The notes under the pieces: model-generated | The model's input: only the letters and a program-made list of their open reading frames with translations | The model's database searches: none | What the model was told of the DNA's origin: nothing | Shown here: piece by piece, positions 25,810-35,331 of the stretch | How the letters are laid out: each line of letters opens with the position of its first letter | Numbering within the stretch: the first letter of the stretch is position 1 | Made by a program: the position numbers and the translations under genes | Assembly (NCBI GenBank): GCA_905210995.1 | Contig: CAJLZE010000002.1 | Location: 1-64,000, forward strand | Length of the DNA: 64,000 bases | From: an uncultured Anaerotruncus sp. | GTDB taxonomy: Bacteria > Bacillota > Clostridia > Oscillospirales > CAG-272 | Direction: 5' to 3'

Positions 25810-27732
25810 CTATCCGCCGATAAGCACCCACAGCACATTGACAACGGCGCACAGAAGGAAACCGAACAGCGTGGGTATCAACGCCGCAAGTACTGTACAC
25901 TTCACGCTGCCTGTTTCCTTCTTTATTGTAAAAAGCGTAGTTGAGCAGGGCCAGTGCATAAGCGAAAAAATCACAAAGCATACAGCGGTGCGCAGACACC
26001 AACCGTTTGATATCAGAATGTCACGCAATGCGCTGTCGCCCGCGATCCCGGGAACGCTGCCTGACGCAAGATAGATCATCATGATGATCGGCAAAACGAT
26101 CTCGTTTGCGGGGATGCCGAGTATAAAGCCGAGCAGAATAGCACCGTCAAGCCCTATGGCTCTGCCCACGGGATCGACGGCGGCAGCCGCAGTGCTGAGA
26201 AGGCTCACGCCGTCCGGCTTCATATTTGCAAGCGCCCATATCACAAGCCCGGCAGGCGCTGCGACCGCAGCGGAACGCCCGAGCACAAAAAGTGTGCGGT
26301 CAAGCAAAGAGCGCACGATCACACGACCTATCTCAGGCTTCCTGTAAGGCGGCAGTTCGAGCGCAAACGACGATGGCTCGCCGCGCAGAAGTGTTATTGA
26401 CAGCAGTTTTGTGGCAAGAAACGTAGCTCCCACTCCTATTAGTACCACCGTTATAAGCATAAGTGCGGAAAACACCGAGCGGATGATCCCGCTGCCGACG
26501 GCGGCAAAAAGCGTGAGCAGCGTGATTATTGCCGGAAAACGGCCGTTACAGGGAACAAAGCTGTTGGTGATGACAGCCAGCAATCGTTCGCGCGGCGAAT
26601 CTATTATGCGGCAGCCGACGACTCCCGCAGCGTTGCAGCCGAATCCCATGCACATCGTAAGCGCCTGTTTTCCGCAGGCATGACAGCGGCAGAACGGTCG
26701 GTCGAGATTATATGCAATGCGAGGCAGATACCCCGAATCCTCAAGCAGCGTAAAAAGCGGAAAGAATATAGCCATAGGCGGCAGCATGACCGACACCACC
26801 CACCCGAGAACGCGAAACGCACCGTCCGCAAGCGCGCCGCGCAGCCACCACGGAGCGCCGCAGCAACTCAAAAGTGCCGAGAACCGTTCTTCAAGGTATG
26901 AAAACATGCGGCTGAGCAGAGCCGACGGGTAATTGGCTCCCTCTATGGTTATCCAGAATACAAGCGCGAGCAGCAATATCATGACCGGATATCCGACTGC
27001 TTTGCCGGTCAGGATCCGATCAAGTCTGCGATCCTTGGCCGAATAGCCGCCCTCTCCCGAACACGTTACAACGCCCCGGCAGAGATCCTCGGCACGATTT
27101 ATGCGTGTGACTGCCGTATGTTCGTCGTCGTCGGCATCTTTTTCGGTGTGCATCATCGGAGGTATACGCAAAAGATCGGATATCGCCTTTCCGAACGCAG
27201 CCGTACTGCGTTTGTTTCTTGCCGACATGCCTATCACCGGCACACCGAGGCGTTGTGAGAGCAGGCCGAGATCAATGCGGATACCTTTTCTTTTGGCTTC
27301 ATCCATAAGGTTGACGCACACGAGCACACGCTCGGCGATCTCATTTGTCTGAAGCACAAGGTTCAGGTTGCGCTCAAGGCAGGTCGCGTCGCACACCACC
27401 GCAACAGCATCAGGCGGAGTTCCGTCTCTGCCGTAAATTATGAAGTCCCGTGCAACCTCTTCTTCGGGAGAGTGAGCGCGCAGCGAGTATGTTCCGGGCA
27501 GATCTACGAGCAGGTATTTCCTGTCCCCGTATTCAAATATGCCTTCGGCACTGACAACGGTCTTGCCCGGCCAGTTTCCGGTGTGCTGATTCATCCCGGT
27601 GAGATTATTGAAAAGCGTGCTTTTTCCGACGTTCGGATTTCCCGCAAGCGCGATCGTTATGTACGGCGCGCCGCTATGCCGCGTGTGGTGCCCCGCGGCA
27701 CCCTTGCCGGTGGAATCGTATGTAAGTCCCAT
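25810..27732 (-). CDS. feoB: Ferrous iron transport protein B
   Basis: A 640-residue Fe2+ transporter. The N-terminal G domain has G1 GNPNVGKST, G2/G3 region with DLPGTYSLRAHSPEE, and G4 NLMD. The membrane part has two Gate segments, including the conserved CMGFGCNAAGVVGCRII with cysteines and PCNGRFPA. Length is slightly shorter than the classical 700+ residues because the spacer between the G and membrane domains is short. It starts 4 bases after feoA, so both are one operon, under the palindrome in front of feoA. Confidence 0.96.
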   Translation of the reverse strand: MGLTYDSTGKGAAGHHTRHSGAPYITIALAGNPNVGKSTLFNNLTGMNQHTGNWPGKTVVSAEGIFEYGDRKYLLVDLPGTYSLRAHSPEEEVARDFIIYGRDGTPPDAVAVVCDATCLERNLNLVLQTNEIAERVLVCVNLMDEAKRKGIRIDLGLLSQRLGVPVIGMSARNKRSTAAFGKAISDLLRIPPMMHTEKDADDDEHTAVTRINRAEDLCRGVVTCSGEGGYSAKDRRLDRILTGKAVGYPVMILLLALVFWITIEGANYPSALLSRMFSYLEERFSALLSCCGAPWWLRGALADGAFRVLGWVVSVMLPPMAIFFPLFTLLEDSGYLPRIAYNLDRPFCRCHACGKQALTMCMGFGCNAAGVVGCRIIDSPRERLLAVITNSFVPCNGRFPAIITLLTLFAAVGSGIIRSVFSALMLITVVLIGVGATFLATKLLSITLLRGEPSSFALELPPYRKPEIGRVIVRSLLDRTLFVLGRSAAVAAPAGLVIWALANMKPDGVSLLSTAAAAVDPVGRAIGLDGAILLGFILGIPANEIVLPIIMMIYLASGSVPGIAGDSALRDILISNGWCLRTAVCFVIFSLMHWPCSTTLFTIKKETGSVKCTVLAALIPTLFGFLLCAVVNVLWVLIGG

Positions 27733-27736
27733 GGTA

Positions 27737-27964
27737 TCAGTCCGGCCAAACGGTTATACCGCCGCAATCCTTTCTTCTCAAGGCGATGACCGCGCCGCGT
27801 ATAAGGTATGCGCTCGGGTCTCCTCCCGGGCTCCTTCCGACACACTCGATCACGGTGTCCGGCACAAGTCCGAGATCGAGCAGACGTTGCCGCAGGCTCG
27901 CCGGCGCATTGACATTACGCACTTTTGCACGCTGCCCCGGGCATATTTCATACAGATAATTCAT
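27737..27964 (-). CDS. feoA: Ferrous iron transport protein A
   Basis: A 75-residue SH3-like protein that supports FeoB. The family core is visible: LRQRLLDLGLVPDTVIECVGRSPGGDPSAYLIRG and the ending ALRRKDCGGITV. The ATG at 27964 has GGAG seven bases upstream and was preferred to a start 24 codons further out. First gene of the feoAB operon. Confidence 0.93.
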   Translation of the reverse strand: MNYLYEICPGQRAKVRNVNAPASLRQRLLDLGLVPDTVIECVGRSPGGDPSAYLIRGAVIALRRKDCGGITVWPD

Positions 27965-27985
27965 TTGAGTTCTCCAGTTTCTTTT

Positions 27986-28001
27986 GTTATCGGCTGATAA
28001 C
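27986..28001 (-). promoter_or_regulatory. Palindromic operator in front of feoAB
   Basis: GTTATC-GGCT-GATAAC (plus-strand reading) is a perfect 6-bp inverted repeat with a 4-base centre, 22 bases before the feoA start. A weak -10-like TATGAT overlaps its upstream edge on the minus strand. It closely matches GTTAGC-CGCA-GCTAAC at 58685-58700 in front of the DUF6110/P1B ATPase pair, which suggests one iron-responsive repressor (DtxR- or Fur-type, inferred). Confidence 0.6.
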
Positions 28002-28103
28002 ATCATATTCCACCTTGCATCAACATGACACAACATTCTCCGTTCGGCCGGCGCTGCGGAATGCGTACCGACAAAAGTTTATCATGTAAACTGATTCGCA
28101 AGG

Positions 28104-28132
28104 TTGAATTATTTTTTATATTGTGATATAAT
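28104..28132 (+). promoter_or_regulatory. Promoter of the heterodimeric ABC exporter
   Basis: TTGAAT (28104-28109) and a perfect TATAAT (28127-28132) are 17 bases apart, divergent from feoA and about 57 bases before the first ABC gene. Confidence 0.85.
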
Positions 28133-28188
28133 ATCCAATGTTGCTCTCTCAAAGTATTACCCTATCTACTGTAAGAAAGGATGGTTTT

Positions 28189-29940
28189 ATGCTGAAAAGA
28201 CTTTACGCGTGCGTAAGGGAATTCAAAACGGCAGCATGGCTGACTCCGCTGTTCATACTCGGTGAGGCGATCATCGAGTGCCTCATTCCTTACCGCATCG
28301 CAATGCTTATCAACAATCTGAACACAAACGGAGTTGCCCTTGAAAGCATTATAACCGACGGTCTCATTCTCGCGGCAATGGCTTGCGCTTCATTGCTCTG
28401 CGGCACTCTCGCTGCGATAACAGCCGCCAAGGCAGGCGCGGGATTTGCACGAAATCTGCGTCATGATATGTACGAATGCATTGAAAAGTATTCGTTTGCC
28501 AACATCGACAGGTTTTCTTCCTCGTCTCTCGTGACGAGAATGACCACAGACGTCGGAAACGTGCAAATGGCTTTCATGATAATCATCAGAATGGCGATCC
28601 GCTGCCCGTTCATGCTGATCTTCTCGATCATTATGGCGTATATCATGGGCGGCAGTCTTTCCACGATGTTCGTTATCGTTGTACCGTTCCTCGCTGTCGG
28701 ACTTTTTCTTATTGCGCGCAAAGCAATGCCCGCATTCAGAAGCGTATTCCGCAAGTATGACAAGCTCAACGAGTCCATTGAAGAAAACGTTTCGGCAATG
28801 CGTGCCGTCAAGAGCTTTGTGCGCGAGGATTACGAAAAGGAAAAATTCACCCGCGCTTCCGAAGAGATACGCAAGGATTTCACTCACGCCGAGCGTATAG
28901 TTGCACTCAACTCACCTCTGATGCAGATATGCATTTACTTCAATATGGTCTTTGTGCTTTATATCGGCTCGCGGCTGATAATAGGCAGCAACGGCACATA
29001 TATCGATGTCGGTCAGCTCTCCGCAATGCTCACATACGGATTCCAGATACTTTCGTCACTCATGATGGTGGCGATGGTGTGTGTCATGCTCACTCTCTCG
29101 GCGGAATCGGCGCGCCGTATCTATGAGGTGCTTGATGAAAAGCCCTCTCTCACTGACCCTGCCGAGCCGGTGATGAGCGTGAAAGACGGTTCGGTCGATT
29201 TCGATTCCGTAAACTTTAAATATTCGGAAAAAGCCGAGAAAAACGCTCTTGAAGGCATTGATCTTCACATCGGCTCGGGTCAGACCGTAGGTATACTCGG
29301 CGGCACGGGCTCGGGAAAATCAAGCCTTGTTCAGCTCATCCCGCGCCTTTATGACGTGAGCGAAGGCTCGGTAAAGGTCGGCGGCATAGACGTACGCAAT
29401 TACGACATCAACGTTCTGCGCGATCAGGTCGCAATGGTGCTTCAGAAGAATCTTCTTTTTGCGGGCACGATAAACGAAAATCTCAGATGGGGCAATGAAA
29501 ATGCTACCGATGATGAGATCCGCGAAGCATGCAGGCTTGCCCAGGCAGATGAGTTCGTAAGTCAGTTCCCGAACGGCTACGAAACGATGATAGAGCAGGG
29601 AGGTGCGAATGTATCCGGCGGGCAGAAGCAGCGTCTTTGCATCGCACGCGCTCTGCTGAAAAAGCCGAAAATACTGATCCTCGACGACTCTACGAGCGCC
29701 GTCGATATGAAGACCGATGCACTGATACGCATGGGCTTCAAGCAGTACATTCCCGAGACGACCAAGATCATCATCGCTCAGCGTGTAGCGTCGGTGATGG
29801 ATGCCGACATGATAGTCGTTATGGACGGCGGACACATATGCGACGTCGGAACGCACGACGAACTTATGTCACGCTGCGATATCTACCGCGATATTTATAC
29901 TCAACAGACGAGAGGAGGAGACGGCGATGAAAAACAGTAA
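28189..29940 (+). CDS. ABC exporter half, degenerate ATPase site subunit
   Basis: A 583-residue half transporter: six membrane helices (about 15-300) and a C-terminal ATPase. Walker A GGTGSGKSS and signature VSGGQKQRLCIARAL are intact, but Walker B reads ILILDDSTSAVD, with Asp in place of the catalytic Glu, and the H-loop is IIIAQRVAS with Gln in place of His. This is the known pattern of the degenerate-site partner of heterodimeric exporters. The ATG at 28189 follows AGAAAGG. It overlaps the second subunit gene by 14 bases. Substrate unknown; drugs or lipids are typical. Confidence 0.92.
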   Translation: MLKRLYACVREFKTAAWLTPLFILGEAIIECLIPYRIAMLINNLNTNGVALESIITDGLILAAMACASLLCGTLAAITAAKAGAGFARNLRHDMYECIEKYSFANIDRFSSSSLVTRMTTDVGNVQMAFMIIIRMAIRCPFMLIFSIIMAYIMGGSLSTMFVIVVPFLAVGLFLIARKAMPAFRSVFRKYDKLNESIEENVSAMRAVKSFVREDYEKEKFTRASEEIRKDFTHAERIVALNSPLMQICIYFNMVFVLYIGSRLIIGSNGTYIDVGQLSAMLTYGFQILSSLMMVAMVCVMLTLSAESARRIYEVLDEKPSLTDPAEPVMSVKDGSVDFDSVNFKYSEKAEKNALEGIDLHIGSGQTVGILGGTGSGKSSLVQLIPRLYDVSEGSVKVGGIDVRNYDINVLRDQVAMVLQKNLLFAGTINENLRWGNENATDDEIREACRLAQADEFVSQFPNGYETMIEQGGANVSGGQKQRLCIARALLKKPKILILDDSTSAVDMKTDALIRMGFKQYIPETTKIIIAQRVASVMDADMIVVMDGGHICDVGTHDELMSRCDIYRDIYTQQTRGGDGDEKQ

Positions 29941-31852
29941 GCCGAACGTGAAGGCACAAGCACACCGTCCGAAGGCAGATCCCAAGGTCCTCGGTCGTGT
30001 GATAAAGCTTCTTTACGAAAGCTATCCCGCTCTTGTCGTGATAACAGCGATCTGCATCGTGTTTTCGGCTGTTGTCTCGTCTATCCCCGCGCTCTTTCTG
30101 CAGGAAGTCATAAAGATAATCGGCGATTACACCGTAAGCGGCGACTGGGAAGCCGCGCGCGCACTCATTACACCGAAGATCATCACTCTTGTGTGCTTTT
30201 ACGTGCTTTCGATACTTTCGATGCTCGCATATACGCAGCTTATGGCTTATATCACGCAGGGCTTTCTTTCCAAGCTCCGCTGCCGTATGTTCGGAGGCAT
30301 GCAGGATCTCCCGATAAAATACTTTGACACGCATAAGCACGGCGATATCATGAGCCACTACACCAACGATATCGACGCGCTGCGCGAGCTTGTTTCTCAG
30401 TCGCTGCCGCAGATGATATCCTCGGGTGTGATCGTCATTTCGGTTCTGTCGATCATGCTTTACTTCTCGCTGTGGCTTACGCTTCTCGTGCTTGCGGGCG
30501 TTATTCTTATGATAATCATATCCAAAAAGGTCGGCGGCGGCTCGGCAAAGTACTTTATCAGACAGCAGGCGACAATGGGCAAGGCTGAGGGCTTTATTCA
30601 GGAAATGATGAACGGCATGAAGGTCGTAAAGGTCTTCTGCCATGAGAAAAAAAGCGCCGAAGACTTTGACAGTATCAACAACGAGCTGTGCAATGACAGC
30701 CGCAGCGCGCATACCTATGCAAGTATGCTCGGTCCCATTATAATGAATATCGGCAACATCCTTTATGTGCTCACCGCAATAATCGGCGGCGTGCTCATAC
30801 TGAACAATGTGCCGAATGTGAGCATTTCCATGAAGCCTCTCGGCATCAGCATCCTCGTTCCTTTCCTCAACATGACAAAGCAGTTCACAGGCAATGTCAA
30901 TCAGCTTTCACAACAGGTGAACAGCGTCGTAATGGCAATGGCCGGCGCGGGAAGAGTATTCTCGCTCATGGACGAAAAGCCCGAGACCGACGACGGATAT
31001 GTCACACTTGTCAACGCGAAGATCGACAGTGATGGCAATATCACCGAGACAGACGAGCGCACCGGCATGTGGGCATGGAAGCACCCGCACGGCGACGGCT
31101 CACTGACATACACTCGCCTGCGCGGGGACGTTCGCCTTGTTGACGTTGATTTTGCCTACGAAGAAGGCAAGGACGTGCTGCACGACGTATCGGTATATGC
31201 CGAACCCGGACAGAAGGTGGCATTTGTCGGAGCTACGGGCGCGGGCAAGACGACGATAACAAATCTTATCAACCGCTTCTACGATATCGCCGACGGCAAG
31301 ATAAGATACGACGGCATCAATATCAACAAGATAAAGAAAGCCGATCTGCGCCACTCGCTCGGTATCGTGCTTCAGGATACCAACCTGTTCACCGGAACGG
31401 TTATGGACAATATACGTTACGGCAGGCTTGATGCGACGGACGATGAATGCCGCGCTGCGGCAAAACTCGCGGGCGCCGACGATTTCATAACCCGCTTGCC
31501 GGAAGGATATTCGACGCAGCTGACAAACAACGGCGCCAACCTCTCTCAGGGGCAGCGACAGCTGATTGCCATCGCACGTGCCGCGGTCGCCGACCCGCCG
31601 GTCATGATACTTGACGAGGCAACATCGTCTATCGATACGCGTACCGAAGCTATCGTTCAGCGCGGAATGGATAAGCTGATGGAAGGCAGAACGGTATTCG
31701 TCATAGCGCACCGCCTGTCAACGGTCATGAATTCGGATGTCATAATGGTACTGGATCACGGACGCATCATCGAGCGCGGCAACCACGAAAAGCTTATTGC
31801 CGAGCACGGGACTTATTACAAACTGTACACAGGCGCGTTTGAGCTTGAATAA
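29927..31852 (+). CDS. ABC exporter half, catalytic subunit
   Basis: A 641-residue half transporter with six membrane helices and a complete ATPase: Walker A GATGAGKTT, signature LSQGQRQLIAIARA, Walker B VMILDEATSSID with the catalytic Glu, and H-loop FVIAHRLST. A ~45-residue acidic, glycine-containing insert lies between membrane and ATPase domains (near KIDSDGNITETDERTG), common in this subfamily. GGAGGAG precedes the ATG, which lies inside the end of the partner gene. Forms a heterodimer with the preceding protein (inferred from complementary active-site residues). Confidence 0.93.
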   Translation: MKNSKPNVKAQAHRPKADPKVLGRVIKLLYESYPALVVITAICIVFSAVVSSIPALFLQEVIKIIGDYTVSGDWEAARALITPKIITLVCFYVLSILSMLAYTQLMAYITQGFLSKLRCRMFGGMQDLPIKYFDTHKHGDIMSHYTNDIDALRELVSQSLPQMISSGVIVISVLSIMLYFSLWLTLLVLAGVILMIIISKKVGGGSAKYFIRQQATMGKAEGFIQEMMNGMKVVKVFCHEKKSAEDFDSINNELCNDSRSAHTYASMLGPIIMNIGNILYVLTAIIGGVLILNNVPNVSISMKPLGISILVPFLNMTKQFTGNVNQLSQQVNSVVMAMAGAGRVFSLMDEKPETDDGYVTLVNAKIDSDGNITETDERTGMWAWKHPHGDGSLTYTRLRGDVRLVDVDFAYEEGKDVLHDVSVYAEPGQKVAFVGATGAGKTTITNLINRFYDIADGKIRYDGININKIKKADLRHSLGIVLQDTNLFTGTVMDNIRYGRLDATDDECRAAAKLAGADDFITRLPEGYSTQLTNNGANLSQGQRQLIAIARAAVADPPVMILDEATSSIDTRTEAIVQRGMDKLMEGRTVFVIAHRLSTVMNSDVIMVLDHGRIIERGNHEKLIAEHGTYYKLYTGAFELE

Positions 31853-31862
31853 AAACAAATAT

Positions 31863-31911
31863 AAAAATACCGCTTATTTCCGATCGATATTCGGGAATAA
31901 GCGGTATTTTT
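31863..31911 (+). terminator. Intrinsic terminator after the ABC exporter
   Basis: A hairpin with stem AAAATACCGCTTATT / AATAAGCGGTATTTT is followed by TCTTTAC. It starts 11 bases after the stop codon. Confidence 0.85.
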
Positions 31912-31996
31912 CTTTACATTACTTTCAACACATTTTAAGCCTACGCTGTGGCAAAATAATTGCGGATATAAAATCAAGCTGTCAGAGGAAAAACAA

Positions 31997-32812
31997 ATGA
32001 TATCAAGATCAAAAATAATGTCTGTTCTGCTTGCCGCTGTCGCAGTGATATGTGCCGTGATCCCGGCACACGGCGAAAACAGCGCGGCATACAACTGGTA
32101 CTGCATACGCACACCGGACAACCGCCGTCCTCCATGTCCGCCCGAACTGGCTTTTGTAAAAGACCACGGCGGATTTTTTATAGACAACAACAAAAAAGAC
32201 GGTGATACCGACAAGGTGGTATACCTGACGTTCGATGCGGGCTATGAAAACGGCAACGTTGAAAAGATACTTGACGCGCTGCGCGAAAAGAATGTTCCGG
32301 GTGCGTTTTTCATACTCGGAAACCTTGTAACTTCGAATCCGGATCTCGTCAGGCGAATGGGCGACGAGGGACATCTCGTGTGCAATCACACCTATCATCA
32401 CCGCGACATGAGCAAGTATACCGACAGGTCGGAATTTGCCGCCGAGCTTACCTCGCTCGAGGAGGCATACCGAAAAACGACCGGCAGGGAAATGAGCAAA
32501 TACTATCGACCGCCGGAGGGAAGATTCACCGAGCAGAACCTTACCGACGCCGAGGAGCTTGGCTATCTCACCGTGTTCTGGAGCTTTGCATACGCCGACT
32601 GGGACAACAAAAAGCAGCCCACCAGGGAGTATGCACTTAAAAAAATAATGTCAAACGTTCACAACGGCGCCGTGATACTGCTGCATCCGACGTCGGCGAC
32701 CAATGCCGCAATACTCCCGAGTCTTATTGACAGTCTGCGCGAGGAGGGCTACCGCTTCGGCACTCTCGACGAGCTTTGCGGCAGGAGCGCGAGTGGAGAG
32801 CTTGTGGAATGA
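31997..32812 (+). CDS. PdaA-like polysaccharide deacetylase
   Basis: A 271-residue exported protein: signal peptide to about residue 25 (VLLAAVAVICAVIPAHG), then a NodB-type deacetylase domain. The motif TFDAGYENGN (Asp as metal ligand), HTYHH (the two His ligands) and RPPEGRF match the PdaA subgroup, which deacetylates N-acetylmuramic acid to make muramic delta-lactam in spore cortex. That fits a spore former, but related vegetative enzymes exist. Catalytic residues look intact. AGAGG precedes the ATG. The next deacetylase gene overlaps its stop. Confidence 0.85.
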   Translation: MISRSKIMSVLLAAVAVICAVIPAHGENSAAYNWYCIRTPDNRRPPCPPELAFVKDHGGFFIDNNKKDGDTDKVVYLTFDAGYENGNVEKILDALREKNVPGAFFILGNLVTSNPDLVRRMGDEGHLVCNHTYHHRDMSKYTDRSEFAAELTSLEEAYRKTTGREMSKYYRPPEGRFTEQNLTDAEELGYLTVFWSFAYADWDNKKQPTREYALKKIMSNVHNGAVILLHPTSATNAAILPSLIDSLREEGYRFGTLDELCGRSASGELVE

Positions 32813-33519
32813 TACGGCGCGCAACGACTTGCTTTTTTTCATCGATCCTTTCATTTGCGCTTCTGGCGGGATGCGTCATGCGGTGTGCGGCAGCTCAGTC
32901 AAAAAATCGAGAATCATCGCCGGAATGCCGCGTGTTTTCGCGCGGAGTCCCCGGTCACGGACGTGTGGCTCTTACCTTTGACGACGGTCCCGACCCGAAG
33001 TTGACAGCCGAAATACTCGATATTCTCTCCGAAAACGGAGTGAGAGCGACTTTTTTTGTTGTCGGGAGCAATGCCCGTGAGCACCCGGAGCTTATAGACC
33101 GCGAAATAAACGAAGGACACGAAATAGGCAATCACACCTACAACCACAAATACCTCGGCAGAGTCGATGCCAAGCGCACCGAGGAGGAGATCGCCTCATG
33201 TGACTCGTTGATATTCGAACACAACGAATACACCACACGCCTTTTCAGACCTCCGGGCGGCATAATGAACCGCGATATTTCGCGCGTATGCGCGGCATAC
33301 GGCTACAGCGTGATGCTTTGGAGCGTCGATACGCGCGACTGGAGCGGACGCGATGCAGACGCGATATGCCGCGAGATATACCGCAACGTTTCGGATGGCG
33401 CTATAATCCTGATGCACGACGGAGTGCGCGGACACACGGCTGAGGCGTTGAGAACAGTTATTCCCGAACTGAAAAAAAGAGGCTATGAATTCGTCACAGC
33501 CTCGGAGCTTATAAAGTGA
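32809..33519 (+). CDS. Polysaccharide deacetylase, probable lipoprotein
   Basis: A 236-residue NodB-fold deacetylase. The N-terminus has a basic start, a hydrophobic stretch and the lipobox LLAGC at Cys22, so it is probably lipid-anchored outside the membrane. Motifs: TFDDGPDP (catalytic Asp and metal Asp), NHTYNHKYL (metal His pair), RPPGG, and LMHDG near the end. Probably removes acetyl groups from peptidoglycan or another glycan. Start ATG overlaps the stop of the PdaA-like gene (ATGA) with GGAG upstream, so the two are coupled, though they are clearly different subfamilies. Confidence 0.85.
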   Translation: MIRRATTCFFSSILSFALLAGCVMRCAAAQSKNRESSPECRVFSRGVPGHGRVALTFDDGPDPKLTAEILDILSENGVRATFFVVGSNAREHPELIDREINEGHEIGNHTYNHKYLGRVDAKRTEEEIASCDSLIFEHNEYTTRLFRPPGGIMNRDISRVCAAYGYSVMLWSVDTRDWSGRDADAICREIYRNVSDGAIILMHDGVRGHTAEALRTVIPELKKRGYEFVTASELIK

Positions 33520-33529
33520 CCTCACGGCC

Positions 33530-33577
33530 AAAGTGGGTGTTAAAAAACTCAAAATGAATTTTTTAACACCCACTTTA
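33530..33577. terminator. Bidirectional terminator between convergent genes
   Basis: A 17-bp stem (AAGTGGGTGTTAAAAA and its complement) lies between the deacetylase stop and the stop of the convergent YesL-like gene, with T-rich flanks on both sides. Confidence 0.85.
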
Positions 33578-33578
33578 T

Positions 33579-34574
33579 TTATTCGTCGCCGAATTCGTAT
33601 TCTATCTCGGGCTTGTCGTCGTCGCTGTCGGCGGGCACGGTCTTTATCATGTATTTTTCAATCACGGGGTATGCACCGTAAGCCGTGAGCAGTGCAATGC
33701 TCGGCAGCAGATAAAATACCGGGAATATCGCCGGAACTATGATATTGAACGGCTTCAGTGCTATGAACAGAAGTACGTTCACGCCGAGAAGTGCTACGAT
33801 GCCGAGCACCGACATAAGATTTCGCTTGATGCCGAGGATCGTAAAGATCAGTGCGTTTTTGTATATCTTGAATATACTGAGATCAAAGGTTATCAGCATG
33901 AGATAAATATAAAAACGCATAAAGAAATAAATGATGCAGAGCGCAAAGGTGACAAAAAACATCAGATCGAGCCAGAAGGTCCCGCCGACCTGGAAGCAGT
34001 AAATGATATCAACAGTAAGTATCGTGACTATCAATGCATCCATGATGCCCATAAGCAGCCCCTGCTTCCAGTTGCGCTTGACGGCATAAAAGAAATCGCT
34101 GAATATAAAAAGCGGTTCATGCCTTACCATGCAGCGAGCACAATATGCCGCGCCGACATGCACAGCTCCCCATATGAGCAGCGTGAATATCGCCAGTCCG
34201 ACAAATGTATATATCTGCGCGGCGTTGAAAACGTGAAGATCGAGCTGCTGCCCGAATATACCGAGGAATGCCATGAGAGGAGCTGACGGCATGAGCAGAT
34301 TTGAACCGTAAAGCGTGGAATATACGGTGCTTTCCTGCGAGGGCGTTGTGCTTCCCACAGAATACATATACATTGCCACCGCTGCGGGCACGAGCAACAC
34401 GATCATGAGCACATTCAGCGTCAGAAGCCGGCTGAAATTCCGTATATAGAACTTCGGCATATTCTTCAGGTTGGGCACAAGCGGCTTTTCATCCTTTGAA
34501 ACGCCTTTTCCGTCCTTGTTCGGGTTGAAGAAGTTGAACAACTTCCTGCTGAACGATTTTTCTTTGTCTTTCAT
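33579..34574 (-). CDS. YesL-like (DUF624) membrane protein
   Basis: A 331-residue protein with about six membrane helices. The core from RNFSRLLTLNVLMIVLLVPA through HVGAAYCARCMVRHEPLFIFSDFFYAVKRNWKQGL matches DUF624/YesL, a family often near sugar-uptake or sporulation genes but without a proven function. The cytoplasmic N-terminus (about 45 residues) and acidic C-terminus (EIEYEFGDE) are hydrophilic. The ATG at 34574 follows GGAG. It begins 16 bases after the upstream membrane-protein gene, so they are one unit. Confidence 0.8.
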   Translation of the reverse strand: MKDKEKSFSRKLFNFFNPNKDGKGVSKDEKPLVPNLKNMPKFYIRNFSRLLTLNVLMIVLLVPAAVAMYMYSVGSTTPSQESTVYSTLYGSNLLMPSAPLMAFLGIFGQQLDLHVFNAAQIYTFVGLAIFTLLIWGAVHVGAAYCARCMVRHEPLFIFSDFFYAVKRNWKQGLLMGIMDALIVTILTVDIIYCFQVGGTFWLDLMFFVTFALCIIYFFMRFYIYLMLITFDLSIFKIYKNALIFTILGIKRNLMSVLGIVALLGVNVLLFIALKPFNIIVPAIFPVFYLLPSIALLTAYGAYPVIEKYMIKTVPADSDDDKPEIEYEFGDE

Positions 34575-34590
34575 TTTTATCTCCGTTTTA

Positions 34591-35232
34591 TCAAAGAGTA
34601 AGCATATGTATCGCAAACAGATAAACCGCCCTCATAATTATAACAGCGCCGACAGAGGCGGCACAGGCAAGGCAGTATACCGCAAAGCGGGCTGTGAATA
34701 CCATATTCGGCGAGCGCTCCGAAAGCCCGCGGAAAAGCACCGAGGCGCGTTCCGCAAAGCATGACGTCAGAACATACAGAAGAGCCGTCAGGCACGAAAG
34801 CAGCAAAAAACACACCGAACAGGCGACGGGATGTGCGGTCTCTATCAGCTTTTCGGATGCTGCTGTGGCAAGCACTCCCGCAGATATTCCGACAGACGCG
34901 CCGCAAAGCATTAAAAACACCGAGCAGCACTGGCGGCATATATAAGTCAGCCCGAAAAGGTAGAGCAGCATCACATAAACAATGTCTCTCCCTGCGCTCT
35001 GTACCACCGCAAGAAACACCGGGAAAAAGCCGGATATCCCTTCAAAAGGAGGCGCAAAGCAGTGCCTTGCTCGGTCAAGCAGGGAAGAGCTGTATTCATA
35101 TCCGCTGAGCGCATTGAATATCAGTCCCATAGCAGTGCCGCACACAAGCAGTGCAAAAAAACGAAGCAGCTCCGCGTACTTTTCGGCACTCTCACGCAGC
35201 TTGGCGAATGCAGCACCGTTATCCGTCTCCAT
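34591..35232 (-). CDS. Multi-pass membrane protein of unknown function
   Basis: A 213-residue protein with about five hydrophobic helices and many cysteines within or near them (for example CRQCCSVFLMLCG). I do not recognise the family with confidence; the topology is broadly similar to SpoIIM-like proteins, but no clear motif supports that. AAAGG precedes the ATG by 11 bases. It lies between a TrmH-type methyltransferase and the YesL-like gene, all on the minus strand. Confidence 0.6.
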   Translation of the reverse strand: METDNGAAFAKLRESAEKYAELLRFFALLVCGTAMGLIFNALSGYEYSSSLLDRARHCFAPPFEGISGFFPVFLAVVQSAGRDIVYVMLLYLFGLTYICRQCCSVFLMLCGASVGISAGVLATAASEKLIETAHPVACSVCFLLLSCLTALLYVLTSCFAERASVLFRGLSERSPNMVFTARFAVYCLACAASVGAVIIMRAVYLFAIHMLTL

Positions 35233-35331
35233 TCAGATCAACACCTTTCCGTTCCGCATAATCTCACACAGTTAAATATACTCCATAAACGGAAAAGTTA
35301 TTACAGGGCTGCGACGTAAGACCCGAACGGA

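Noticed and set aside
25547..26002. Minus-strand open frame across the convergent ABC permease/feoB junction
   Set aside because: It overlaps the ends of two real genes in the wrong frame and shows no motif.
29864..30712. 282-codon minus-strand open frame within the ABC exporter genes
   Set aside because: Antisense shadow of strongly conserved ABC sequence; composition (His, Arg, Asp rich) and lack of any motif argue against coding.
34591..35232. Identification as SpoIIM
   Set aside because: Only the general multi-helix shape fits; none of the SpoIIM sequence features I know is present.
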